This document shows positions 1 through 5,510 of a DNA stretch of 6,116 nucleotides, in pieces. Each line of letters opens with the position of its first letter. Within the stretch, counting starts at the first letter, position 1. Origin of the DNA: a bacterium (GTDB lineage: Bacteria > NPL-UPA2 > JAGMAN01); assembly GCA_023130215.1 (NCBI GenBank), contig JAGMAN010000090.1:1-6116 (forward strand). Reading direction: 5' to 3'. The notes under the pieces were generated by a model. The model did not search any database. It saw only the letters and a program-made list of their open reading frames with translations, and was not told the DNA's origin. The translations under genes and the position numbers were made by a program.

Positions 1-216
1 CCCCATACAGGTATTAAAGAGAGTAACAAGGAGCTTCTTCCCTCGAAAATGGTGCAGTCCTACCAGGCAACCGAGAGGAATTGCTACTATGGAAGAGAGG
101 ATTAAAGCAGTCCCGGAGATAATCAAAGAGCGCAAAACAATGTGATGGATACCGGAATTAGGGTCAAAAATTAGCCTGAGAGCCTCAAGGAATATTGGCC
201 CAATACCTTCTTCCAT
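1..216 (-). CDS. tupB: Tungstate ABC transporter permease TupB, N-terminal part (cut by window edge)
   Basis: This is the inner-membrane permease of a tungstate ABC importer; with the lipoprotein TupA and an ATPase it would carry tungstate into the cytoplasm. The reading frame stays open for 72 codons from the ATG at 216 to the window edge. It begins MEEGIGPIFLEALRLIF and continues with HHIVLRSLIISGTALILSS and VAIPLGCLVGL. This is the characteristic N-terminus of TupB/ModB-like permeases: a short amphipathic start, then a first hydrophobic membrane segment at about residues 26-55. The stop codon of tupA (219-217) is followed at once by this ATG, so the two are cotranscribed and probably translationally coupled. 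A purine-rich stretch inside the end of tupA (AGAGGATAAG on the minus strand) can serve as its ribosome binding site. The family call rests on the N-terminus and on the neighbour. A general molybdate/sulfate-type permease is the alternative, but the TupA partner favours tungstate. Confidence 0.85.
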   Translation of the reverse strand, partial: MEEGIGPIFLEALRLIFDPNSGIHHIVLRSLIISGTALILSSIVAIPLGCLVGLHHFRGKKLLVTLFNTCMG

Positions 217-1035
217 TTACTTATCCTCTAAAGGAATAAAAAGGGACTGCCCCCATCGCTTTTTCCCGAAATCTCCGATTATTCTTTTGCCCTCAGATGA
301 ATTAAGGAATTCAACTAACTTCTTAGCCTTAGGATAATGGACATGAGGGAACTTCTCAGGATTTGCAATAATTAGAGAATAGGGATTATAAAGGAGAGCG
401 TCTTTCTTTGAGTAAAGGAAGCATAGATTTAGACGCGGCTTAAGGGCAAGGAAAGTTCCTTTATCGCTAAGGGTGTAAGCACCAAGTTCACTTGTTAGGC
501 GCAGGGTCCCGGCCATTCCCTGACAGCTCTGGCGATACCAGGTTCCAATTGGGACGATTGCCGCCTCTTTCCATAACTGCTTCTCTTTGTGAAAAGTTCC
601 TGAGTTATCTCCCCGGGAGACAAAGGGCACTTTCTTTCCATAAATTTTCTTTACCGCCTCAAGGACTGAGCTTGACTCTCTTATTTCAGCCGGGTCTGAA
701 GTGGGACCCACCAGAACAAAATAGTTATACATAACCGTTGTCCGTTCTATACCATAGTTAGAAGATACAAGCTCTTTCTCCAGGCAAGGGGCGTGAACCA
801 GGATGGCATCGCAGTCACCACAGCGGGCAAGTCCAAGAGCTTTTCCGGTTCCAACTGCTAAAACATCTACCTTAACTCCGGTTTTTTCCTGGAATCGAGT
901 CAGCAGAACTTCAAGCAATCCGGAGTTATAACAGCTGGTAGTGGTGGCAAGACGGAGACGTTCCCCCTTAGCACGGACACAGCCGCTAATGGCCATTAAG
1001 GAAATGGCCAGGGCGAGAACAAAATTTCTCTTCAC
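217..1035 (-). CDS. tupA: Tungstate-binding lipoprotein TupA (ABC transporter substrate-binding protein)
   Basis: Extracytoplasmic solute-binding protein that captures tungstate for the TupBC importer. From GTG 1035 it is 272 aa. Residues 1-18 form a lipoprotein signal peptide (basic KRN, hydrophobic FVLALAISLMA, lipobox ISG|C, lipidated Cys19). Oxyanion-site hallmarks of TupA follow: TTTS at 31-34 followed by SGLL, VGTGKAL, LVHAP, MYNYFVLVGP, SRGDNSGT with Arg141, a QGM..TL segment, and AYTLSDKGT. Length fits the family. Start choice: the same frame is open to ATG 1071, but neither start has a good ribosome site. The segment between them is a conserved element found again in non-coding DNA at 3824-3850. 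The likely transcription start also falls near 1071, and GTG gives a clean signal peptide. Odd: six cysteines in the mature protein beyond the lipidated one (35, 72, 75, 84, 171, 205), including a CGDC motif. Tungstate over molybdate specificity is inferred from family resemblance. Confidence 0.9.
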   Translation of the reverse strand: MKRNFVLALAISLMAISGCVRAKGERLRLATTTSCYNSGLLEVLLTRFQEKTGVKVDVLAVGTGKALGLARCGDCDAILVHAPCLEKELVSSNYGIERTTVMYNYFVLVGPTSDPAEIRESSSVLEAVKKIYGKKVPFVSRGDNSGTFHKEKQLWKEAAIVPIGTWYRQSCQGMAGTLRLTSELGAYTLSDKGTFLALKPRLNLCFLYSKKDALLYNPYSLIIANPEKFPHVHYPKAKKLVEFLNSSEGKRIIGDFGKKRWGQSLFIPLEDK

Positions 1036-1065
1036 GGTGCCGATTCTCAGGCAGTGCTGCTTCGC
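1034..1065 (-). promoter_or_regulatory. Candidate structured leader element, copy 1 (before tupA)
   Basis: On the minus strand this reads GCGAAGCAGCACTGCC, then an 8-nt spacer TGAGAATC, then GGCACCGT. It matches the copy before mobA (3824-3850) at 23 of 24 conserved positions; only the spacer length and sequence differ. A hairpin can form: AC (1055-1054) plus TGCC (1053-1050) pair with GGCA (1041-1038) and GT (1035-1034), leaving a CC bulge (1037-1036) and an 8-nt loop. The GT of the 3' strand belongs to the proposed GTG start codon of tupA, so the fold would bury the start codon. An extended -10 box ends 12 nt upstream of the element, placing it at the 5' end of the mRNA. Function as a cis-regulatory RNA is inference. 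A DNA operator is less likely because the half-site spacing differs by 5 bp, about half a helical turn, between copies. Confidence 0.6.
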
Positions 1066-1077
1066 CAGCATGGGACT

Positions 1078-1086
1078 ATTTTAACA
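1078..1086 (-). promoter_or_regulatory. Extended -10 promoter box for tupAB
   Basis: On the minus strand TGTTAAAAT fits the extended -10 form TGnTATAAT with a 5/6 hexamer (TAAAAT at 1083-1078). The position 17 bp upstream holds only a weak -35 (TTTATT at 1106-1101), which an extended -10 can tolerate. Transcription would begin near 1071, just ahead of the conserved leader element and too close to ATG 1071 to leave room for a ribosome site there. Inferred from sequence only. Confidence 0.4.
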
Positions 1087-1119
1087 CAGCTTCGGCTGGA
1101 AATAAAGCGCCAAAGAAGG

Positions 1120-1147
1120 GAATTGAAAAAACAGAATTGAAAAAACT
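1120..1147. repeat. Two tandem 14-bp direct repeats in the divergent promoter region
   Basis: GAATTGAAAAAACA (1120-1133) is followed directly by GAATTGAAAAAACT (1134-1147), 13 of 14 bases identical. The next 14 bases (GTTGTAAAATATTC) are only loosely similar. The repeats lie between the divergent tupA and DUF39 genes. Each contains TTGAAA, a -35-like hexamer. They may be a transcription-factor site, an A-tract bend or a slippage product. No intrinsic function can be read from them. Confidence 0.55.
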
Positions 1148-1148
1148 G

Positions 1149-1177
1149 TTGTAAAATATTCGTGAAAATGCTAATAT
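1149..1177 (+). promoter_or_regulatory. Weak sigma70-like promoter candidate for the sulfur/Moco operon
   Basis: TTGTAA (1149-1154) and TAATAT (1172-1177) are 17 bp apart, each matching the consensus at 4 of 6 positions. They sit about 50 bp ahead of the DUF39 start codon in an A+T-rich stretch. A 5/6 box TAAAAT at 1152-1157 also occurs but has no -35 at a proper distance. The operon presumably starts in this gap, but the exact promoter is uncertain. Confidence 0.25.
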
Positions 1178-1216
1178 TGGTCAAGGTGGCAAGAAGCAAC
1201 CTATCATATCTGAGAT

Positions 1217-1223
1217 GGGAGGT
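1217..1223 (+). promoter_or_regulatory. Ribosome binding site fixing the DUF39 start
   Basis: GGGAGGT lies four bases before ATG 1228. No comparable site precedes the upstream in-frame GTG at 1162, so translation should begin at 1228 and the 22 upstream codons are not expected to be part of the protein. Confidence 0.75.
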
Positions 1224-1227
1224 AAAG

Positions 1228-2433
1228 ATGGCTAAGACGATTGCAGAGATAAACGAAAAGATAAAAAAAGGAGAAGCAGTAGTAGTAACGGCTGAAGAGA
1301 TCATAGATTTAGTAGATGAGAAAGGGACGCAGAAGGCGGCTAAGGAAGTAGATGTGGTCACAACCGGGACCTTCGGCCCAATGTGCTCATCCGGTGCTTA
1401 TTTCAATATTGGGCATACCAGGCCAAAGATAAAGTTAGGAGGAGGGAGAGCTTACCTTAATGATGTTCCTGTCTATACTGGTTTTGCCGCTACTGATATC
1501 TATATTGGAGCAACTGCTCTTCCTGACGATGACCCTCGCAACAAGGTCTTCCCCGGGAAGTTTCTGTATGGCGGAGGGCACATCATTGAGGAGATAGTTG
1601 GCGGGAAAGATGTGAAGTTAAGAGCTGCTGCCTATGGCACTGACTGCTACCCAAGGAAGAGTCTGGAAACCTGGCTGAATATCAAAGACCTCAATGAGGC
1701 AGTGCTCTTTAATCCCCGCAACTGTTACCAGAACTATAATGTAGCGGTAAACCTCTCCGACAAGGTAATCTACACTTATATGGGGGTCTTACAACCAAAC
1801 TTAGGAAATGCTAACTACTGTAGTGCCGGCCAGCTATCTCCCCTGCTTAACGACCCTTATTATAAGATCATCGGGATTGGCACCCGCATCTTCCTCGGTG
1901 GAGGAGTAGGCTATGTAGCCTGGCAGGGAACACAGCATAACCCGACGGTGAATAGAGGAGAGAATGGAGTGCCCCGGGGAGGGGCTGGAACATTGGCGGT
2001 TATGGGAGACCTGAAGCAGATGTCTCCGGATTGGCTGGTGGGAAGCACCTTCACTGGCTATGGAGTTAATCTGACGGTTGGAATCGGGGTTCCCATTCCC
2101 ATCCTGAATGAAGAGATTCTTAAATGGACGGCGGTAAAAGATGAGGACATCTATACCCAGGTTGTTGATTATGGCCAGGCCTATCCCTCGGGGAAGAAGG
2201 AGAGCCTGGGAGAGGTGAATTATGCTCAACTGAAAAGTGGTAAGATTACTGTCCAGGGAAAAGGGGTTCCTACCGCCGGGCTTTCCAGTTATGCCAGGGC
2301 AGTGAAGATCGCCGGGCTCCTTAAGGATTGGATAAAGAAGGGAGATTTCCTGTTGACAGAGACAGTCCAGCCTCTTCCATCAGTTGATTCGGGAGTAACT
2401 TTCAAACCACTTAAGGAGAGACCAATAAAATAA
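1228..2433 (+). CDS. DUF39 (HcyBio) homocysteine biosynthesis protein
   Basis: 401 aa, family COG1900/DUF39. In methanogens this family, with a NIL/ferredoxin partner, makes homocysteine from L-aspartate semialdehyde and sulfide (the Methanosarcina acetivorans MA1821/MA1822 system), bypassing O-acyl-homoserine. Visible here are the N-terminal TIAEINEKIKKGEAVVVTAEE, the block VVTTGTFGPMCSSGA, a glycine-rich GGGRAYL, DIYIGAT, FLYGGGHIIEE, the block AAAYGTDCYPRK, and IFLGGGVGYVAWQGTQH. Cys53 and Cys140 lie in the two cysteine blocks that correspond to those implicated in persulfide/disulfide chemistry in the archaeal protein; this mapping is by motif position, not alignment. No signal peptide or membrane segment, so cytoplasmic. 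It is the first gene of the plus-strand operon and 14 bp ahead of its ferredoxin partner. The start is set by a strong ribosome site. Family membership is secure; the biochemical role in this bacterium is inferred. Confidence 0.92.
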   Translation: MAKTIAEINEKIKKGEAVVVTAEEIIDLVDEKGTQKAAKEVDVVTTGTFGPMCSSGAYFNIGHTRPKIKLGGGRAYLNDVPVYTGFAATDIYIGATALPDDDPRNKVFPGKFLYGGGHIIEEIVGGKDVKLRAAAYGTDCYPRKSLETWLNIKDLNEAVLFNPRNCYQNYNVAVNLSDKVIYTYMGVLQPNLGNANYCSAGQLSPLLNDPYYKIIGIGTRIFLGGGVGYVAWQGTQHNPTVNRGENGVPRGGAGTLAVMGDLKQMSPDWLVGSTFTGYGVNLTVGIGVPIPILNEEILKWTAVKDEDIYTQVVDYGQAYPSGKKESLGEVNYAQLKSGKITVQGKGVPTAGLSSYARAVKIAGLLKDWIKKGDFLLTETVQPLPSVDSGVTFKPLKERPIK

Positions 2434-2447
2434 CACGGAGGTGAATT

Positions 2448-2855
2448 ATGGCCAAAAAGAGACTTGTGCTTACCTTCCCCCACAAGTTGGTTGACCAGCC
2501 AATTACTTACCATCTGATTAAGGACTACGACTTGATGGTAAATATCCTGAGAGCCAGGGTAACTCCCAGGGAGGAGGGTCGGCTGGTAGTAGAGTTGAGT
2601 GGGGGGAAGGAACCTTTGGATAAAGGGATGAACTATTTAGCTGAATTAGGTGTTCAGATTCAGCCCTTAGCGCAGGATGTCCAGTGGCACCAGGAGAGAT
2701 GCACCCACTGCACTGCCTGTATCCCCATCTGTCCCACTCAGGCCTTTACCCTGGATAGACAGGAGATGACCGTCTCCTTTGATAAGGATAAGTGTATCGC
2801 TTGTGAACTCTGTCTTCCTGTCTGTCCCTATAAAGCCATAGAGATTCTCTTTTAG
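2448..2855 (+). CDS. NIL-domain 4Fe-4S ferredoxin, partner of the DUF39 protein
   Basis: 135 aa in two parts. Residues about 1-76 are a NIL domain (KRLVLTFPHKLVDQPITYHLIKDYDL..NILRARVTP..EGRLVVELSG), an ACT-like fold also found at the C-terminus of methionine ABC transporter ATPases. Residues 80-135 are a bacterial-type double-cluster ferredoxin with Cys85, 88, 91, 95 and Cys116, 119, 122, 126. Both are complete CxxCxxCxxxCP motifs, so two [4Fe-4S] clusters are expected. In methanogens the equivalent protein (MA1822 type) works with the DUF39 enzyme in homocysteine formation, probably by supplying electrons to reduce a persulfide or disulfide. It lies 14 bp after the DUF39 gene with a good ribosome site (GGAGGTG), so tight coexpression is expected. 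The NIL domain could bind an amino acid or serve for docking; this is not known from the sequence. Confidence 0.9.
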   Translation: MAKKRLVLTFPHKLVDQPITYHLIKDYDLMVNILRARVTPREEGRLVVELSGGKEPLDKGMNYLAELGVQIQPLAQDVQWHQERCTHCTACIPICPTQAFTLDRQEMTVSFDKDKCIACELCLPVCPYKAIEILF

Positions 2856-2892
2856 TTGAAAACATGGGCTTGTAAAATGAAGGTGTGGAGTG

Positions 2893-3819
2893 ATGAAAGA
2901 GAAAAGAAATCAAAGATTAATGAGTAATGTGTTGGAATTGATTGGTAGGACACCCATGGTAAAGCTTAATAAGATTGTTGAGGCAGATATGGCTGAAATC
3001 CTCTGTAAACTGGAATTCTTTAATCCTGGAGGGAGTATTAAGGATAGAATCTGCCTGAGCATGATTGAGGATGCCGAGAAGAGAGGAGCGCTGAAAGCAG
3101 GGGCAACCATTATTGAGCCGACCTCCGGGAACACAGGAATTGGACTGGCTATGGTGGCGGCGGTCAAAGGTTATAGATGCATCCTTACCATGCCGGAGAC
3201 GATGAGCGTAGAACGCAGACGCATTCTAAGATCCTACGGGGCAGAGATTGTCCTCACTCCTGGCGCTCGGGGGATGAAGGGAGCGGTGGAGAAGGCAGAA
3301 GAGTTACTGAAAGAGACTCCTGATTCCTTTATGCCTCAGCAGTTTAACAATCCAGCCAACCCTGAGGGACATCGCCGAACTACTGCAAAGGAGATATTGG
3401 AAGTAACCGGAGGAAACATAGATGCGTTTGTAGCCGGAGTGGGCACAGGAGGAACAATCACTGGTGTGGGAGAAATTCTAAAAAAGAAAAATCCTAAGAT
3501 AAAAATCATTGCTGTTGAGCCTGAGGCGAGTGCTGTTCTTTCCGGCAAAGAGCCAGGCCCACACAAGATTCAGGGGATAGGAGCAGGTTTTATCCCCGAG
3601 GTTCTGAATCGGAAAGTCATTGACAAGATTATGACCATCTCCGATGACGATGCTTTCCATACTGCTAAAAGGTTGGCTAAGGAGGAAGGGCTTTTCGTTG
3701 GCATATCGGCTGGAGCGGCTACTTTCGCCTCTATTAAGGTAGCCAAAGAGTTAGGCAAGGGAAATAGGGTAGTGGTTGTCCTCCCCGATACTGGTGAGAG
3801 ATACTTAGGCATGGAGTAA
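2893..3819 (+). CDS. cysK: Cysteine synthase (O-acetylserine sulfhydrylase, CysK family)
   Basis: 308 aa pyridoxal-phosphate enzyme of fold type II. It replaces the activated hydroxyl of O-acetylserine (or a related serine ester) with sulfide to give cysteine. Hallmarks in order: [10 protein letters not shown] near the N-terminus, NPGGSIKDR with the Schiff-base Lys50, the substrate loop TSGNTG (77-82), [19 protein letters not shown], the phosphate-binding GTGGT (184-188), GISAGAA, and the C-terminal [11 protein letters not shown]. The protein ends only a few residues after ERYL, somewhat shorter than enterobacterial CysK. GTG 2890 and ATG 2893 are adjacent possible starts; ATG 2893 is preferred because GAAGGTG upstream is then better spaced. 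It lies 37 bp after the ferredoxin gene. No serine acetyltransferase gene is in view, so the actual serine donor cannot be told; a cystathionine-beta-synthase-like or O-phosphoserine enzyme is less likely. Confidence 0.9.
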   Translation: MKEKRNQRLMSNVLELIGRTPMVKLNKIVEADMAEILCKLEFFNPGGSIKDRICLSMIEDAEKRGALKAGATIIEPTSGNTGIGLAMVAAVKGYRCILTMPETMSVERRRILRSYGAEIVLTPGARGMKGAVEKAEELLKETPDSFMPQQFNNPANPEGHRRTTAKEILEVTGGNIDAFVAGVGTGGTITGVGEILKKKNPKIKIIAVEPEASAVLSGKEPGPHKIQGIGAGFIPEVLNRKVIDKIMTISDDDAFHTAKRLAKEEGLFVGISAGAATFASIKVAKELGKGNRVVVVLPDTGERYLGME

Positions 3820-3823
3820 TACA

Positions 3824-3850
3824 GCGAAGCAGTACTGCCACTGGCACCGT
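3824..3850 (+). promoter_or_regulatory. Candidate structured leader element, copy 2 (before mobA)
   Basis: It begins 5 nt after the cysK stop codon and reads GCGAAGCAGTACTGCC, then ACT, then GGCACCGT. It shares 23 of 24 non-spacer bases with the copy before tupA. Predicted pairing: AC (3834-3835) plus TGCC (3836-3839) with GGCA (3843-3846) and GT (3849-3850), with a 3-nt loop and a CC bulge (3847-3848). The element ends 24 nt before the mobA GTG. No run of U follows, so it is not an intrinsic terminator. The mobA ribosome site is not part of the hairpin, so control here may differ from that at tupA. A role in sensing Mo/W or the cofactor is inferred from the shared pathway of both downstream genes. 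A dispersed genomic repeat is the main alternative. Confidence 0.6.
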
Positions 3851-3865
3851 ACTTTGAATAGATGA

Positions 3866-3873
3866 GGGAGGGG
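3866..3873 (+). promoter_or_regulatory. Ribosome binding site supporting the GTG start of mobA
   Basis: GGGAGGGG directly precedes GTG 3875, which opens the canonical MobA N-terminus (TAVILAGG). An ATG at 3862 is in another frame and is not used for this protein. Confidence 0.7.
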
Positions 3874-3874
3874 A

Positions 3875-4459
3875 GTGACCGCAGTAATCTTGGCTGGAGG
3901 AGAGAATAAGAGGACCGGCCTGAATAAGGCTCTCTTGAAGTTAAACGGGCAAAGCCTTATGGAAACCATAATAGGTAAGCTGAGGAACCTATTTAAAGAA
4001 GTAATCATTGTCAGCAGTTATCCCCGGGAGTATGAGCGTCTCAATCTGAAAGTTGTCAAAGACCTGATTCCGCAAAAAGGCCCCCTGGGAGGCATATATT
4101 CAGGGCTATCTTCCTCTAAGAGTTCCCATAGCTTTGTAGTTGCCTGCGACATGCCCTTTATTAACCCTGACTTAATAAGGTATATGAAAGTCAGAATAGA
4201 TAACTCTGATGTTTTGATTCCAATGACCCGGGAGGGATATGAACCTCTGCATGCCTTTTACTCTAAGAATTGTCTTGATGTCATAAGGAAGCAACTTGAC
4301 TCAGAGGCAAGCCTAAAAATCGTAGATTTCTTTGACCAAGTTAAGGTGAAATATATCGAGGAAGAAGAAGTAAGGAAATTTGACCCTGATGGGCTCTCTT
4401 TCTTTAACATCAATACCAGCGGAGACCTGAATAAAGCAAGGCAAATAGCTAACGAGTAA
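3875..4459 (+). CDS. mobA: Molybdenum cofactor guanylyltransferase MobA
   Basis: 194 aa nucleotidyltransferase that transfers GMP from GTP to Mo- or W-molybdopterin, giving the guanine-dinucleotide cofactor (bis-MGD) used by formate dehydrogenase and other DMSO-reductase-family enzymes. Rossmann-like fold with the signature loop VILAGGENKRTG..KALL (4-20; Arg13, Lys18), GPLGGIYSGL (69-78) that contacts guanine, VACDMPF with the metal-binding Asp92, EPLHAFY, and a C-terminal FFNINTSGDLNKA. Length is normal for MobA. The loop is slightly off consensus: KRTGLNK in place of the usual SRMGxDK. The start is GTG, supported by the ribosome site. It follows cysK by 55 bp, a gap almost filled by the repeated leader element, and is followed by moaA after 35 bp. 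Its presence implies a bis-MGD enzyme in the cell, since aldehyde oxidoreductases of the AOR family do not need the nucleotide. Confidence 0.9.
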   Translation: MTAVILAGGENKRTGLNKALLKLNGQSLMETIIGKLRNLFKEVIIVSSYPREYERLNLKVVKDLIPQKGPLGGIYSGLSSSKSSHSFVVACDMPFINPDLIRYMKVRIDNSDVLIPMTREGYEPLHAFYSKNCLDVIRKQLDSEASLKIVDFFDQVKVKYIEEEEVRKFDPDGLSFFNINTSGDLNKARQIANE

Positions 4460-4494
4460 GGAGTAGAGTTGTACTTTAAAGCTCAGGTGTCAGG

Positions 4495-5505
4495 ATGAGT
4501 AGTCTATATGATAGATATGGTCGCAAGATAGATTATCTTCGGATTTCAGTTACTGATAGATGTAATCTGAGATGCATTTACTGTATGCCCGAATGGGGTA
4601 TCATCCCCCGCAGTCCGCAGGAGATCCTCAGTTTTGAAGAGATAGAAAGGATAGCGAAGGAATCCACTAATTTGGGTATGAACAAAATCAGGGTTACTGG
4701 TGGTGAGCCTCTAATAAGAAGGGAATTAGCTAAACTCATCAGGAATCTATCTAAGATTGAGGGCATCTCAGACCTGTCTATGACTACCAATGGAACCTTG
4801 CTTAAGGATTATGCACAGGAGTTAAGAAACAGTGGTCTTAATCGGGTCAACATCAGCCTGGATACACTCAATGAGGAAAAATACAAATTTATTACCAGGT
4901 CCGGTAAGCTTGGAGAGACACTGCGAGGAATAGACGAAGCGTTACAAGCCGGGCTATCACCGGTGAAGATAAATGTAGTAGTTATGAGAGGGATAAACGA
5001 TGATGAGATTGTGGATTTTATAAAGCTAACCTATGATAAGCCCTTATCAGTGAGGTTCATAGAGTTTATGCCCATGGGCAGTAAGGTCTTCCGGGATGAA
5101 GAAAGATTTATCCCTGCCTGGGAAATCAAAGCCCATTGTCAGAGATTTGCTCAGATTGAACCCTTTATAGATTCATCTCTAACGGGTCTTGACCAGGCCG
5201 ACAGCCTACCAGGCAATGGCCCGGCTCGATATTACCGGATAAGGGGAGCACTGGGCGCAGTTGGATTCATCAGCCCTCTAAGCTCACCATTCTGCTCCAG
5301 TTGTAACCGCCTGAGATTAATTTCTGATGGTAGGCTGAGTCCATGTTTATATAGCCAGTATCAGATAGATTTAAAGAGGAGCCTGCGACAAGGTGCCTCC
5401 TCAGAAGAAATCAGGAATCTGATAAGGTTAGCCATTTCCAATAAGCCCAAGGAACATCACTATCAGTCAGTGGCCGGTCAAGTCATGTCTCAGATAGGGG
5501 GATAA
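4495..5505 (+). CDS. moaA: GTP 3',8-cyclase MoaA (radical SAM, molybdopterin biosynthesis)
   Basis: 336 aa, normal length. MoaA converts GTP to 3',8-cyclo-7,8-dihydro-GTP, the first committed step to cyclic pyranopterin monophosphate. The N-terminal radical-SAM site is complete: SVTDRCNLRCIYCMPE, with Cys23, Cys27 and Cys30 (CxxxCxxC) binding a [4Fe-4S] cluster. GGEP (69-72) contacts SAM. The second cluster, which holds the GTP base, is formed by Cys267, Cys270 and Cys284 (CxxC, then 13 residues, then C) in the FCSSCNRLRLISDGRLSPC block. The chain ends in the double glycine (335-336) that MoaA needs for activity. The N-terminus (LYDRYGRKIDYLRIS) also fits the family. The start ATG has AGGTG six bases upstream. 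It is 35 bp after mobA and 5 bp before the next gene, so cotranscription is likely. The partner MoaC and the other Moco genes are not in this window. Confidence 0.96.
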   Translation: MSSLYDRYGRKIDYLRISVTDRCNLRCIYCMPEWGIIPRSPQEILSFEEIERIAKESTNLGMNKIRVTGGEPLIRRELAKLIRNLSKIEGISDLSMTTNGTLLKDYAQELRNSGLNRVNISLDTLNEEKYKFITRSGKLGETLRGIDEALQAGLSPVKINVVVMRGINDDEIVDFIKLTYDKPLSVRFIEFMPMGSKVFRDEERFIPAWEIKAHCQRFAQIEPFIDSSLTGLDQADSLPGNGPARYYRIRGALGAVGFISPLSSPFCSSCNRLRLISDGRLSPCLYSQYQIDLKRSLRQGASSEEIRNLIRLAISNKPKEHHYQSVAGQVMSQIGG

Positions 5506-5510
5506 ATTAG

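Noticed and set aside
492-734. 80-codon open frame on the plus strand inside tupA
   Set aside because: Lies wholly antisense to a well-supported gene, has no recognisable motif and no ribosome site.
1036-1071. N-terminal extension of TupA starting at ATG 1071
   Set aside because: No ribosome site is visible, the predicted transcription start coincides with it, and the segment is the conserved element that also occurs in non-coding DNA before mobA. It remains an alternative start.
1072-1227. Classical Moco (MoaA-type) riboswitch in the divergent gap
   Set aside because: The classical motif is much longer, with several stems. The gap is A+T-rich with repeats and no extended pairing. Only the short element described at 1034-1065 recurs.
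1162-1227. Upstream GTG start adding 22 residues to the DUF39 protein
   Set aside because: No Shine-Dalgarno sequence at 1162, whereas GGGAGGT precedes ATG 1228, which gives the typical family N-terminus.
1834-2229. 131-codon open frame on the minus strand inside the DUF39 gene
   Set aside because: Shadow of a conserved coding region; composition and lack of motifs do not support a protein.
2856-2892. Regulatory site between the ferredoxin gene and cysK
   Set aside because: Only 37 bp, with no repeat, stem or promoter-like pair beyond the ribosome site.
3824-3850. Intrinsic terminator after cysK
   Set aside because: The hairpin stem is short and is not followed by a T-run, and a near-identical element lies at the start of the tupA transcript where a gene terminator makes no sense.
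3862-3880. ATG 3862 as a small leader-peptide start before mobA
   Set aside because: Out of frame with mobA, overlaps its ribosome site, has no ribosome site of its own, and encodes no recognisable peptide.
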